64,000 bases of DNA from Crenobacter intestini (GTDB taxonomy: Bacteria; Pseudomonadota; Gammaproteobacteria; Burkholderiales; Chromobacteriaceae): positions 124,001-188,000 of the forward strand of contig NZ_STGJ01000002.1 of the NCBI RefSeq assembly GCF_004919095.1, in the 5' to 3' direction. Shown piece by piece: positions 39,424 through 47,761 of this stretch (position 1 is its first letter; every line of letters starts with the position of its first letter). The notes beneath the pieces are model-generated. The model was not told where the DNA came from, did not search any database, and saw only the letters and a program-made list of their open reading frames with translations. A program made the translations under genes and the position numbers.

Positions 39424-40800
39424 ATGACAACCCCACGATCCAGAACGGCCGCCTGGCCGATGCCCGATGTCTACCTGATCCTGCTCGCCTTCGTGCTGTT
39501 GATGGGGCTGCTGACCTGGCTGGTGCCGGCCGGCAGCTACGAGCGCGAAATGCGCGAGACGCTGCTCGGCACCCGCGCGGTGGTACTGCCCGGCACCTAC
39601 CAGTTGGTCGAGGCGTCGCCGGTCGGCTTCATGCAACTGGTGACCGCGTTGCCGGACGGGCTCTCCAGCGCCAGCGAGATCGTGTTCATGACGCTCCTGG
39701 TCGGCGGCGCGGTCGGCGTGATCGCGCGTGCCGGCATCCTCGAGTTCGGCATCCACCACCTGCTGCGCGCGCTGGGGACGCGCGCCGAGCTGACCATCCC
39801 GATCCTGATGGCGATGTTTGCGCTGTTGGCCGCCTTCATTGGCACGCCGGAGCTGGCGATCGCCTACCTGCCCATCATCCTGCCGCTGTTCCGGCGGCTG
39901 GGCTACGACGCGGTGACCGCGACGGCGACCGCGCTGTTGGCAACCTCGCTGGGCTTCACCTTCGGCATCACCGCGCCGACCACCGTCGGTGTCGGCCAGA
40001 GCATCGCCCAGTTGCCGCTGTTCTCCGGCGCGGCGGTGCGCGCGCTGGTGTGGCTGGGCGCGATCGCGCTGTGCGCGGCCTACGTGCTGCGCCACGCGCG
40101 GCGCACCCGCCAGGCGCCGTCGGACGAGGGCTCCCACGCGCTGCCGGTGTTCAGCGCCCGCCTGCGCTGGGCGGCCGGCGTCACCGCCTTGCTGTTTGTC
40201 GCGGTGATCGCGTCCATCATCGTGTTTGGCCTCAAGTTCAACGCGATCGGCGGCCTGTTCGTGCTGATGGCCGTGACCGGCGCGCTGGTGGCCGGGCGTT
40301 CGCCCAACGGCATCTGCGAGGACTTCAACGCCGCATTCCGCGACATCCTGGTCGGCGCGCTGATCTGCGGCTTTGCCCGCGCCATCGCGGTGGTGATGGA
40401 GCAGGGGCAGATCGCCGACACCGTCGTCCACCACCTGGAGACGCTGACCGGCGACATGTCCTCGTACGCGGCGCTGCTGTCGATCTTCGGCTTCCAGGCG
40501 CTGTTCAACCTGCTGGTGTCCTCCGGCAGCGGGCAGACCATCCTGACCATGCCGGTGCTGGTGCCGCTGGGCGACCTGCTCGACATCAGCCGGCAGACGC
40601 TGGTGCTGGCGACCCAGTTCGGCGACGGGCTGACCAACCTGGTATTCCCGACCTCGGGCTACTTCGTCGCGACGCTGGCGATCGGCAAGGTCGGCTACCC
40701 GGCGTGGCTGCGCTTTTACGCGCCGCTGTTCGCGACCCTCGCGCTCTACGCAGGAGCCGTGCTGTGCCTCGCGCACGCGCTGCGCTTCGGCCCGTTCTGA
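39424..40800 (+). CDS. YfcC/DcuC-family permease, paralog 4
   Basis: A 458-residue transporter with about 12 hydrophobic segments and a short N-terminal tail (MTTPRSRTAAWPMPDVYLILLAF). Family blocks are FIGTPELAIAYLPIILPLFRRLGYDAVTATAT and SSGSGQTILTMPVLVPLGDLLDISRQTLVLATQFGDG. It is most similar by eye to paralog 2. It lies 62 bp behind paralog 3, with a terminator between them, and its stop codon directly abuts the operator of the M20 amidohydrolase gene. Confidence 0.87.
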   Translation: MTTPRSRTAAWPMPDVYLILLAFVLLMGLLTWLVPAGSYEREMRETLLGTRAVVLPGTYQLVEASPVGFMQLVTALPDGLSSASEIVFMTLLVGGAVGVIARAGILEFGIHHLLRALGTRAELTIPILMAMFALLAAFIGTPELAIAYLPIILPLFRRLGYDAVTATATALLATSLGFTFGITAPTTVGVGQSIAQLPLFSGAAVRALVWLGAIALCAAYVLRHARRTRQAPSDEGSHALPVFSARLRWAAGVTALLFVAVIASIIVFGLKFNAIGGLFVLMAVTGALVAGRSPNGICEDFNAAFRDILVGALICGFARAIAVVMEQGQIADTVVHHLETLTGDMSSYAALLSIFGFQALFNLLVSSGSGQTILTMPVLVPLGDLLDISRQTLVLATQFGDGLTNLVFPTSGYFVATLAIGKVGYPAWLRFYAPLFATLALYAGAVLCLAHALRFGPF

Positions 40801-40803
40801 GCC

Positions 40804-40868
40804 GCGGCGCGCAAAGCCAAACGCTTGTCGGGTGCAGACAGGCCGGCGGCATGCGCGGCCGGTAAAGT
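40804..40868 (+). promoter_or_regulatory. Tandem operator and -10 box before the M20 amidohydrolase gene
   Basis: A degenerate first element at 40804-40820 (GCGGCGCG-N4-GCCAA, two mismatches) and a second at 40825-40841 (TTGTCGGG-N4-GACAG), again exactly 21 bp apart. TAAAGT at 40863-40868 starts 42 nt after the first element. The predicted start is near 40875. This site was found by applying the spacing rule from the other promoters. A longer inverted repeat CTTGTCGGG/CCCGACAAG (40824-40832/40892-40900) overlaps it. Confidence 0.6.
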
Positions 40869-40981
40869 GGGTTTGTGCACGCAGCCTGATGCCCGACAAG
40901 GATGGTTGGTCCCAGGCGCCGGTACCGCCCGGCCGGTCTTGCGTGCCGCCTCAACCGTACACCAAACCGGTTGAACTCCTG

Positions 40982-41008
40982 CAGGCACCGGTTTGACGCC
41001 GGTGCCTG
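40982..41008 (+). other. Leader hairpin before the M20 amidohydrolase gene
   Basis: A perfect 10-bp stem, CAGGCACCGG with CCGGTGCCTG around seven bases, lies in the predicted 5' leader and ends 20 bp before the start codon. There is no T run, so it is not a simple terminator. It could influence translation initiation or mRNA stability. Confidence 0.55.
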
Positions 41009-41028
41009 AACCCATTGGAAGACCGCCC

Positions 41029-42201
41029 ATGCTGACAGCCGAACGCCTCACCGAACTGACCGCCTTGCGCCGCGACCTGCACGCGCACCCCGAACTTGCC
41101 TTCGCCGAGCAGCGCACCGCCGCGCTCATCGCGCGTGAACTGGCGGCGCTGGGCTTGCCGGTGCACGAAGGCATCGGCGGCACCGGCCTCGTCGCGGTGG
41201 TCGAGGGCGCGCGCCCCGGCCCCGCGGTCGGCCTGCGCGCCGACATGGACGCGCTGCCGATGCAGGAGGGCAACACCTTCGCGCACGCGTCGCGCCACGC
41301 CGGCTGCATGCACGGCTGCGGCCACGACGGCCACAGCGCGATGCTGCTGGGAGCCGCCGGCGTGCTGGCGCGCTCGCGCGACTTCGCCGGCACCGTCTAC
41401 CTGATCTTCCAGCCGGCCGAAGAGATGGAGGGTGGCGCCGTCGCCATGATCGAAGACGGCCTGTTCACCCGCTTCCCGATGCAGGCGGTGTACGGCCTGC
41501 ACAACTGGCCGGGGCTGCCGGCCGGGCAGGTCGCGGTGCAGGCCGGTCCGATGATGGCCGGCATGGACTTGTTCGAGATCGTGGTCACCGGCCGCGGCAG
41601 CCACGCGGCGATGCCGCACGAGGGCAACGACGCGCTGGTCGCCGCCGCGCAACTGGTGACCGCGATCCAGACTATCGCCAGCCGCAGCGTCAGTCCGCTG
41701 GAGAGCGCGGTGGTCAGCGTGACCCAGCTGCACGCGGGCGACGCGTACAACGTGCTACCTGAACAGGTGGTGGTGCGCGGCACCTGCCGCTACTTCAAGG
41801 GCGCCGTGCAGGCGGCGATCCGCGCGCGGCTGGACGGGCTGTGCCGCGGGCTCGAGCTTGCCTTCGGCGTGACGGCCGCGCTCGACTACCGGGTGCGCTA
41901 CCCGGCGGTATGCAACGAGGCGGCGCACGCCGCCGTCGCCGCCGCGGCCGCACGCCGCGCGCTGGGGGACGCCGGGCTGTGCCAGCGCTTTGCGCCGTCG
42001 ATGGCGAGCGAAGACTTCGCGGCGATGCTGGCTGAAGTGCCCGGCGCGCTGGTGTGGTTGGGCGCCGATAACGCGCACGCGCCCAGCGCCCCCCTGCACA
42101 ACCCCGCGTACGACTTCAACGACGCGCTGATCGAGCCGGGCGTGCGCTTCTGGGTGGCGCTCGCGCACGACGCGCTGGAGGCCCTCGCATGCACACGCTG
42201 A
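41029..42201 (+). CDS. M20-family amidohydrolase (hippurate/N-acyl amino acid hydrolase type)
   Basis: A 390-residue zinc-type amidohydrolase of the IAA-amino acid/hippurate hydrolase group. Hallmarks are RRDLHAHPELAFAE, LRADMDALPMQEGN, GCMHGCGHDGHSAMLLGAA, the catalytic FQPAEEMEGGA and GLHNWPGLPAGQVAV. A dimerisation lid domain with GRGSHAAMPHEGNDAL and a C-terminal SEDFAAML/HNPAYDFND complete it. The substrate is an N-acylated amino acid or similar; the context suggests a ureide- or purine-derived amide. The ATG at 41029 follows GGAAG. It overlaps the deaminase gene by 13 bp. Confidence 0.88.
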   Translation: MLTAERLTELTALRRDLHAHPELAFAEQRTAALIARELAALGLPVHEGIGGTGLVAVVEGARPGPAVGLRADMDALPMQEGNTFAHASRHAGCMHGCGHDGHSAMLLGAAGVLARSRDFAGTVYLIFQPAEEMEGGAVAMIEDGLFTRFPMQAVYGLHNWPGLPAGQVAVQAGPMMAGMDLFEIVVTGRGSHAAMPHEGNDALVAAAQLVTAIQTIASRSVSPLESAVVSVTQLHAGDAYNVLPEQVVVRGTCRYFKGAVQAAIRARLDGLCRGLELAFGVTAALDYRVRYPAVCNEAAHAAVAAAAARRALGDAGLCQRFAPSMASEDFAAMLAEVPGALVWLGADNAHAPSAPLHNPAYDFNDALIEPGVRFWVALAHDALEALACTR

Positions 42202-42674
42202 CCGAGGCGGACGATTTCGACCGCGCGATGCTCTCACGCGCGGTGCTCGAGGCGGAGCAGGCGCGCCTCGCGGGTGACCGGCCGTTCGGTGCGCTGATCG
42301 CCGAGCAGGGCGGCCGCCTGCTCGTGCTCGGCCGTAACCGAGAAGCCAGCAACGCCGACCCGACCGCGCACGCCGAAGTCGACGCGCTGCGCAAGCTCGG
42401 CCCGCGCGCGCCGGCCGGTGCGGCAGGGCTGACCCTGTACGCGAGCGGCGAACCCTGCCCGCAATGCGCTGCGGCGATCTTCTACAGCGGCATCCGCCGC
42501 GTGGTGTACGCCGTCGGCGCCGACACCATGCGTGCGTGCGAGGAGGAGGGCGCGCCGGTGCTCAAGATGGGCTGCCGCGAGGTGTTCGCCACCGGCTCGC
42601 ACCCGGTGTGCGTGGTCGGCCCCGTCGAGGTCGAACTCGGGCGCGAGGTGCTGCGTCGCCACTTCGGCCGCTAG
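42189..42674 (+). CDS. Nucleobase/nucleoside deaminase (guanine deaminase-like)
   Basis: A 161-residue zinc-dependent deaminase of the CMP/dCMP deaminase fold. The catalytic H-A-E is in PTAHAEVDALRKL and the two zinc cysteines are in SGEPCPQCAAAIFYSGI. Length and the LTLYASGEPCPQC block resemble bacterial guanine deaminases (GuaD type) and TadA relatives. The N-terminal basic tRNA-binding features of TadA are not evident. In a purine/ureide setting, guanine to xanthine deamination is plausible. It sits between the M20 gene (13-bp overlap) and a YgjV-like gene that starts immediately after its stop. Confidence 0.83.
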   Translation: MHTLTEADDFDRAMLSRAVLEAEQARLAGDRPFGALIAEQGGRLLVLGRNREASNADPTAHAEVDALRKLGPRAPAGAAGLTLYASGEPCPQCAAAIFYSGIRRVVYAVGADTMRACEEEGAPVLKMGCREVFATGSHPVCVVGPVEVELGREVLRRHFGR

Positions 42675-43184
42675 ATGCTGTCGCTCGGACTGGCCGCGCA
42701 GGCGGCGATGCTGCTGGCGATCGCCTGCGACGTGGTGGCGTTCCAGCTGCACGGCCGGCGTCGCCTGCTGCTGTGCATGAGCGGCGGCATGGCGCTGGTG
42801 TGCCTGCACTTCGCGCTGCTCGCGCAGTGGACGGCGGCGCTGACCATGCTGCTCGCCGTCGTGCGCAATTTCGCCAGCCTCAGGCGGCGTACCTTGGCCG
42901 TCGAACTCGGCTTTGCCCTGTTGATCGTCGCCGGCGCCGTATTGACCTGGGGCGGGCTCGCCAGCCTGCTCGCCTGCACGGGCGCGCTGCTGGCCAACCG
43001 GGCGATGTTCGCCGCGAGCGAGCGCGCCTTGCGCGGGCTGCAATTGCTGGCGACGCTCGTGTGGATTGCGCACAACCTCGCCGTCGGCAGCCCGCTGGCC
43101 GTGCTGCGCGAGGCGCTGGTGTTCGCGAGCAACCTCGTCGGCAGCTGGCGCTTGTCCCGGCGGAGCGATACCGGGCAGCCGTAG
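42675..43184 (+). CDS. YgjV-like inner-membrane protein
   Basis: A 169-residue protein with about five hydrophobic segments and short basic turns (HGRRRLLL, RNFASLRRRTL). The pattern MLSLGLAAQAAMLLAIACDVVAFQ...NRAMF matches the bacterial inner-membrane YgjV family, whose role is unknown. Its ATG directly follows the deaminase stop codon, so it is the third gene of the M20-deaminase unit. A transport-related or quality-control role is possible but unproven. Confidence 0.7.
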   Translation: MLSLGLAAQAAMLLAIACDVVAFQLHGRRRLLLCMSGGMALVCLHFALLAQWTAALTMLLAVVRNFASLRRRTLAVELGFALLIVAGAVLTWGGLASLLACTGALLANRAMFAASERALRGLQLLATLVWIAHNLAVGSPLAVLREALVFASNLVGSWRLSRRSDTGQP

Positions 43185-43223
43185 GCATCACTGGGCTGCG
43201 CTGGTTTCCTTTGCATTGGCCGG

Positions 43224-44003
43224 CTACGCGTAGCCGCAGAGCCTTCCCCCTTTGTCAGCAATGGCCTGTCCGCCGTTGGCCATCGTTTCCAGTTGTGTGC
43301 AATGCGCGTCGATCTGCCCGAGCAGCGCATGCTTCCACTTTTTGTATTCTTCTTCCGGCATCTGTACGGGCTGGTTTGATGTTGCGTTGACCATGCTCAT
43401 CAGTGCGGCACTGTAGGCGTTGGCGTAGAGCAGGTCGCGAAAGCCGTTACGGATGATGGCGGGTGCGTTAGTGGCAATTTCGGCCAGCGAGAGCTGGCTG
43501 ACCAGCCCGAACAGGTTGCTGCGCACGGGGCGGGTGGCCGCCTGCATCACGCCGACCACGGAGAACAAAGCTGCCGGCTGCTGCAGCGCGTACTCGGCGT
43601 TTTTAAGATGGTCTCCTTGAGATGCAGGCAGCAGTTGGTGGAGCTTGTCCAGCCGGGTGAGCGCGAGGCGGGTATTGTTGAGCAGCAAGGACGCGTCGCG
43701 CACCGGGTTGTCAGAGTCGGTCGCGATGCGGCGGGCGCCGAAGCGGGTAAACGCGTCGATCACCAGATAGGCGCGCAGCAGGCGGCGCTGCTTGTCGACG
43801 ACCGGCTCCGCGTACACTGCCTTGGTCGGAAATGCCTTCTCGCAGTTCGCTTTGTCAACGGGTTCGTCCTTGAGTAAGCGGCAACTACTTTCTGTCAGTG
43901 TCTTTTGTACCTCAGTCGCGTCCAGGCGTGCCATGCCGGCGCATCCGGTCAGGGTGAGCGCCATCGCGCAGGAAAGGATGGGGATGTTGGTGGTTAATCG
44001 CAT
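43224..44003 (-). CDS. Predicted lipoprotein, function unknown
   Basis: A 259-residue protein with signal peptide MRLTTNIPILSCAMALTLTGC, whose lipobox LTGC should give an acylated Cys. The mature part is mostly helical and charged, with several short Cys-containing turns and no recognised domain. The ATG at 44003 has GGGAG upstream and is preferred over a further in-frame ATG at 44036. The gene is divergent from the patatin/CHAP operon, with about 110 bp between them. A role as partner or protective factor for those hydrolases is speculation from position. Confidence 0.75.
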   Translation of the reverse strand: MRLTTNIPILSCAMALTLTGCAGMARLDATEVQKTLTESSCRLLKDEPVDKANCEKAFPTKAVYAEPVVDKQRRLLRAYLVIDAFTRFGARRIATDSDNPVRDASLLLNNTRLALTRLDKLHQLLPASQGDHLKNAEYALQQPAALFSVVGVMQAATRPVRSNLFGLVSQLSLAEIATNAPAIIRNGFRDLLYANAYSAALMSMVNATSNQPVQMPEEEYKKWKHALLGQIDAHCTQLETMANGGQAIADKGGRLCGYA

Positions 44004-44112
44004 GAGGGATCTCCCGGCTTGCTTCAGAAAAAACACCTACGAAACATAGGCTTAATACTTGCCTGCCACCAGTTGCTCGTCTAAGCCGAAGTTTTGGCCG
44101 GCGGGCATTGCG

Positions 44113-46902
44113 ATGACGGACGCTGATGCGGGCAGGAAGGATCGCCGTCTCGACAAGGAGGCGCAGCAGGCGGAAAGCCAACGGATAGGTGAGCGCCACA
44201 AACTGCTGGGCTGGCCGGATGAAGAGGCTGCACGTTGCGCGCTGGCACTCTCCGGCGGTGGCATCCGCAGCGCAACTTTCTCGCTGGGGGTGGTGCAGGC
44301 GCTGGCGCGCCATGCGCCAGACGGCCGGCCGGTGAGCGACCCACCGGCAGACACCGGCAGCCCTCAACAAGGCGATGAGCAGCAGCCGGAGCGCGCTTGG
44401 CTCGCCCGCTTCGACTACCTGTCGACCGTCAGCGGCGGCGGCTATCTGGGCGCCTTCCTGTGCAGCCTGTTCGTGCCCGGCCGTTTTCGTGAGCAAAAAG
44501 ATGAGAAGACGGCAGCACTGACAGCTTTCAGGGTGCTGCGCAAGGAGCCGCCCGAGCGCTTCAGCCCCAGCCGACGCATCAAGGAGTTGGCGCAGCCCGC
44601 AGGGACTTCGATGCCGCTCGCCTGGCTACGCGACAACGGCCGTTACCTGCTGCCGACCGGCGCGGGAGACACCGGTTACGCGCTGGCCCTCTTGATCCGC
44701 AACCTGCTATCGGTCCATCTGGTGATTGGGTTGGCGGTTGTACCGGTTCTTACGCTGTCCACGTTGTTTGGTTTGGTGGTGTCGCTCTACCCCCTCTGTA
44801 GCAGTTTCTCTTCCGCATTTTCCCAGATCTGGTTTATTCCCGAGGCAATATGGTGGCCATCGCCCGCATGGTGGCTGGTGCCGTTACTGGCGCTTGTCTG
44901 GCTAATGCCCGCCATGCTGGCCTACTGGCTGTCCGACCGCATTACGGCCCTGTCAGGTCGCAAGCTCATGTGGCGGGTGCCGCTCTCTGACCTGTTTCTT
45001 GCTGCCCTGGCCATGCTGCTGCTATGGCTCGAGCTTGGCCAGCGCTGGCCGTCGGAGCTGGCTATCTGGCGCTGGCTGGCCTGGGGCTTCTTGTGGGTGG
45101 GGTTTGCCGCGCGCTGCCTGACGGGTTGGCTGCAGCGTCAGGTGCGCCGCCAACTGGGTGGCGCTGCCTCACAGCACACGCCGGCGGCGGGCTACCGGGT
45201 GCGGGTCACCCGCCATCTTGCTGCCGGGTTGGCCGTGTTGCTGGGGGTGGCCATACTGGCGCTGGCGGAGTCGCTCGGGCAGTCGCTTTACCTGTACATG
45301 GCCAAGACCGAAGCTGTGCTGACGCTGGGCGGCCTGCTATCGGTGCTCGCGGGCTTGTTTGCGGCAGTGCGTTACCTGGCGCGCTTCTTCGACGAGAAGG
45401 CGCCGTCCGGCTGGCTGGCGCGCTTGCCGCTGGGTGCCATCACCGGTGCCGCGGCCGCCGTGCTTGCCCTGCTGCTGCTGACGCTGTGGGCGCTGGCCGT
45501 GCAATGGGTGGCGTGGGCTGAACAACAGCCCGGCGCGGATGCCTTGCCGTGGGCCTTGGGCCGGCTTGGCGTGCTGCTGGGGGCGAGCCTGCTACTGCTG
45601 TGGTGGACAGGCCGTGAGCCCGATTTTCTCGACCTCTCTTCCTTGCAGCAGTTTTACTCGGCTCGCCTGATTCGTGCCTATCTTGGGGCGAGCAACGGCA
45701 CGCGCTTCCAGAGCCAGGATCGCGCCTCGTACAGCAGCGCCGAGCCTATGCCTGGCGACGAGCTGAGCCTGCAAGACTATTACCGGGAAGATTCGGCCGC
45801 GCCGCTGCACCTGATCAATTGCACCCTCAACCAGACCCTGGGGCCGGCCGAGCAACTGGTGCAGCGCGACCGTAAGGGCAAGCCGGTCTGTATCGCGCCT
45901 ACCGTACCCAAGCCATCCTGCGGCACGCCGGACCACCCGCCGCTTCCCTACCACATTTTTGTGGACGGCCATCTGGCCAGGCAGAAGGGTGGCTGTCCGG
46001 TCAGGCCGGGTGACGGCGTACCCAAAGGGCTAGGCGCGTGGATAGCCGTCTCCGGCGCCGCGTTTTCGACCGGCCTTGGGCGGACCACCTCTCTCGGCAC
46101 TTCGCTATTGTGCGGCCTTGCCAATATCCGTCTGGGGCGGTGGATGCGGCTTCCGCTCGACGAAGCCTACGTAGCGGACAAGGACGAAAGCCAAAACCAG
46201 TCTGAGCGGCCGTCTCGATGGTTAGCCATTCTGCCCAATCAGACGTTGCTGCTGCGTGAATGGACGGCGCGCTTTCACGGCCTGCATGCCCCGTGGCAGT
46301 ACTTGTCCGACGGCGGCCACTTCGAGAACCTTGGCGTGTACGAACTGTTGCGTCCCGGCCGCGAGGTGCGGCTGATCATCGCCTGCGACTGCGGTGCCGA
46401 CCCGGACTACCACTTCGACGACCTGGCCAACCTAGTGCGACTCGTGCGGGTCGACTTCGGCCGGGAGATCGAAGTGGACGAGGAAGGCATGGCCGCGCTA
46501 CCCGCCGATGTGCGCAGGGTCTTCGCCACCCCGCAACAGTTGCGGCAGGCGGAACTGGCAAGACGTGCCGCGCAGGCTAACCCCCCGGATGATCAAGCAT
46601 GCGCGGTCCTGCTCAGGGTGGGCCCAGCCGGCAAGGACGAACCCGTCAGCCACATCGTGCTGATTAAGCCGCGGGTGCCGGCCGGCGTGCCGGTCGACGT
46701 GGCGCACTACGCCGCGCTGAACCCCGCCTTTCCGCAGCAGACTACCGTTGACCAGTTCTTCGACGACCAGCAATGGGAGAGCTACCGCAAACTGGGGCTG
46801 GTCTGCGGCGAGAGTGTCGTGCGGGCGCTGGCAAGTAGTGGGGAGGTGGCGCGCTGGCTGGGCCAGTCGCCGGAGCAGGCAGTCAACCGAGAAGGAGCAT
46901 GA
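44113..46902 (+). CDS. Membrane-embedded patatin-like phospholipase
   Basis: A protein of about 929 residues. The N-terminal patatin block has the oxyanion motif LSGGGIRSATFSLGVVQAL (about residues 45-65) and the nucleophile Ser in STVSGGGYLGAF. A stretch of roughly 300 residues with eight or so hydrophobic segments then interrupts the domain. The patatin fold resumes with SGAAFSTGLG and the catalytic Asp in YLSDGGHFENLGVYELL, followed by IIACDCGADPDY. It should hydrolyse lipid acyl esters at a membrane. An upstream in-frame ATG at 44059 is possible. It is followed one base later by the CHAP gene. Confidence 0.82.
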   Translation: MTDADAGRKDRRLDKEAQQAESQRIGERHKLLGWPDEEAARCALALSGGGIRSATFSLGVVQALARHAPDGRPVSDPPADTGSPQQGDEQQPERAWLARFDYLSTVSGGGYLGAFLCSLFVPGRFREQKDEKTAALTAFRVLRKEPPERFSPSRRIKELAQPAGTSMPLAWLRDNGRYLLPTGAGDTGYALALLIRNLLSVHLVIGLAVVPVLTLSTLFGLVVSLYPLCSSFSSAFSQIWFIPEAIWWPSPAWWLVPLLALVWLMPAMLAYWLSDRITALSGRKLMWRVPLSDLFLAALAMLLLWLELGQRWPSELAIWRWLAWGFLWVGFAARCLTGWLQRQVRRQLGGAASQHTPAAGYRVRVTRHLAAGLAVLLGVAILALAESLGQSLYLYMAKTEAVLTLGGLLSVLAGLFAAVRYLARFFDEKAPSGWLARLPLGAITGAAAAVLALLLLTLWALAVQWVAWAEQQPGADALPWALGRLGVLLGASLLLLWWTGREPDFLDLSSLQQFYSARLIRAYLGASNGTRFQSQDRASYSSAEPMPGDELSLQDYYREDSAAPLHLINCTLNQTLGPAEQLVQRDRKGKPVCIAPTVPKPSCGTPDHPPLPYHIFVDGHLARQKGGCPVRPGDGVPKGLGAWIAVSGAAFSTGLGRTTSLGTSLLCGLANIRLGRWMRLPLDEAYVADKDESQNQSERPSRWLAILPNQTLLLREWTARFHGLHAPWQYLSDGGHFENLGVYELLRPGREVRLIIACDCGADPDYHFDDLANLVRLVRVDFGREIEVDEEGMAALPADVRRVFATPQQLRQAELARRAAQANPPDDQACAVLLRVGPAGKDEPVSHIVLIKPRVPAGVPVDVAHYAALNPAFPQQTTVDQFFDDQQWESYRKLGLVCGESVVRALASSGEVARWLGQSPEQAVNREGA

Positions 46903-46903
46903 G

Positions 46904-47686
46904 ATGAAATATCCGGGCAGGGTGGTCCGGCTGGGCGAGGCGGACCCGAAGGTGGTCAAGGCGGTCAAGGAGCAGCTGAACAAGGCATTGCACCTGCCGC
47001 AGGAGGGGGTTGGCGCGCTAGACGAGAGTAACCCCAATTTCGGCGCGACGACCGAGCAGGTGGTCAAGCTGTTCCAGTGCCGCAACGCCGATGCACTTGG
47101 GCGGCCTCTACTCGAGGACGGTGAGATCGGCGCGCTGACCTGGGCGGCGCTGTTCGGCGAGGCGAGCGTGCCGGTGGCGGACCAGGCCAAGACCCCGCTG
47201 CTGCAGAAGGTAGTCGAAGTCGCCGCCAGTCAGGTTGGGGTGCGCGAGGTTCCGAAGAGTTCCAACAGAGGACCGCAGGTCGAGGTCTACCTTGCCTCGA
47301 CGGGCACCCCCGCTGGCTCATGGTGGTGCTGCGCGTTCACCTACTGGTGCTTCCGCGAGGCGGCCACGGCGCTGGGTGTGGCCAACCCCATGCTCAACAC
47401 CGCGCATTGCCTGACCCACTGGAACGGCGCCAAGCAGCGAGGCGCCCAGCGCGTACACACGGGCGATGCGGTGGCCAACCCAGCGCTGGTGAAGCCGGGC
47501 ATGCTGTTCATCCTCGATAAAGGAGGCGGAAACGGGCATACCGGCGTGGTCGAGCGCGTGGCCGGCGAGTTTATCTACACCATTGAAGGAAATAGCAACG
47601 CTTCGGGTGGCGCCGATGGTGATGGCGTGTACCGGCTGCGTCGCAAGATCGACACCATCAACAAGGGTTTCATCGACTACGCGTAA
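46904..47686 (+). CDS. Peptidoglycan-binding/CHAP-like hydrolase
   Basis: A 260-residue protein. Residues about 1-85 resemble a peptidoglycan-binding domain (VVKAVKEQLNKALHLPQEGVGALDES, TTEQVVKLFQCRNADALGRPLLEDGEIGALTWAALF). Residues about 100-260 are a CHAP/NlpC-type Cys hydrolase with the Cys in GSWWCCAFTYWCF and the His in GGNGHTGVVER. No signal peptide is seen, so secretion by another route, or export by a helper, would be needed. The ATG starts one base after the patatin stop, so the two are one operon. Confidence 0.8.
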   Translation: MKYPGRVVRLGEADPKVVKAVKEQLNKALHLPQEGVGALDESNPNFGATTEQVVKLFQCRNADALGRPLLEDGEIGALTWAALFGEASVPVADQAKTPLLQKVVEVAASQVGVREVPKSSNRGPQVEVYLASTGTPAGSWWCCAFTYWCFREAATALGVANPMLNTAHCLTHWNGAKQRGAQRVHTGDAVANPALVKPGMLFILDKGGGNGHTGVVERVAGEFIYTIEGNSNASGGADGDGVYRLRRKIDTINKGFIDYA

Positions 47687-47702
47687 GGATTGACAGATTC
47701 CG

Positions 47703-47758
47703 GCCCGAAGCCGCCGGTCGCGCGGCGGGGCATGTGTGTGGACAAGGGGAAGGAGAAA
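47703..47758 (+). repeat. Leader repeat, copy 1 (PEP-CTERM genes)
   Basis: A 56-bp segment immediately upstream of the first PEP-CTERM gene matches the segment at 48405-48460 at 54 of 56 positions. It contains a GC-rich hairpin (CCGCCGG...CGGCGG) and a Shine-Dalgarno (AAGGAG) before the ATG at 47762. Confidence 0.85.
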
Positions 47759-47761
47759 TTG

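Noticed and set aside
40824-40900. 9-bp inverted repeat CTTGTCGGG/CCCGACAAG as an attachment site or element end
   Set aside because: There is no integrase, transposase or direct repeat around it. Its left half is part of the tandem operator, which explains it better.
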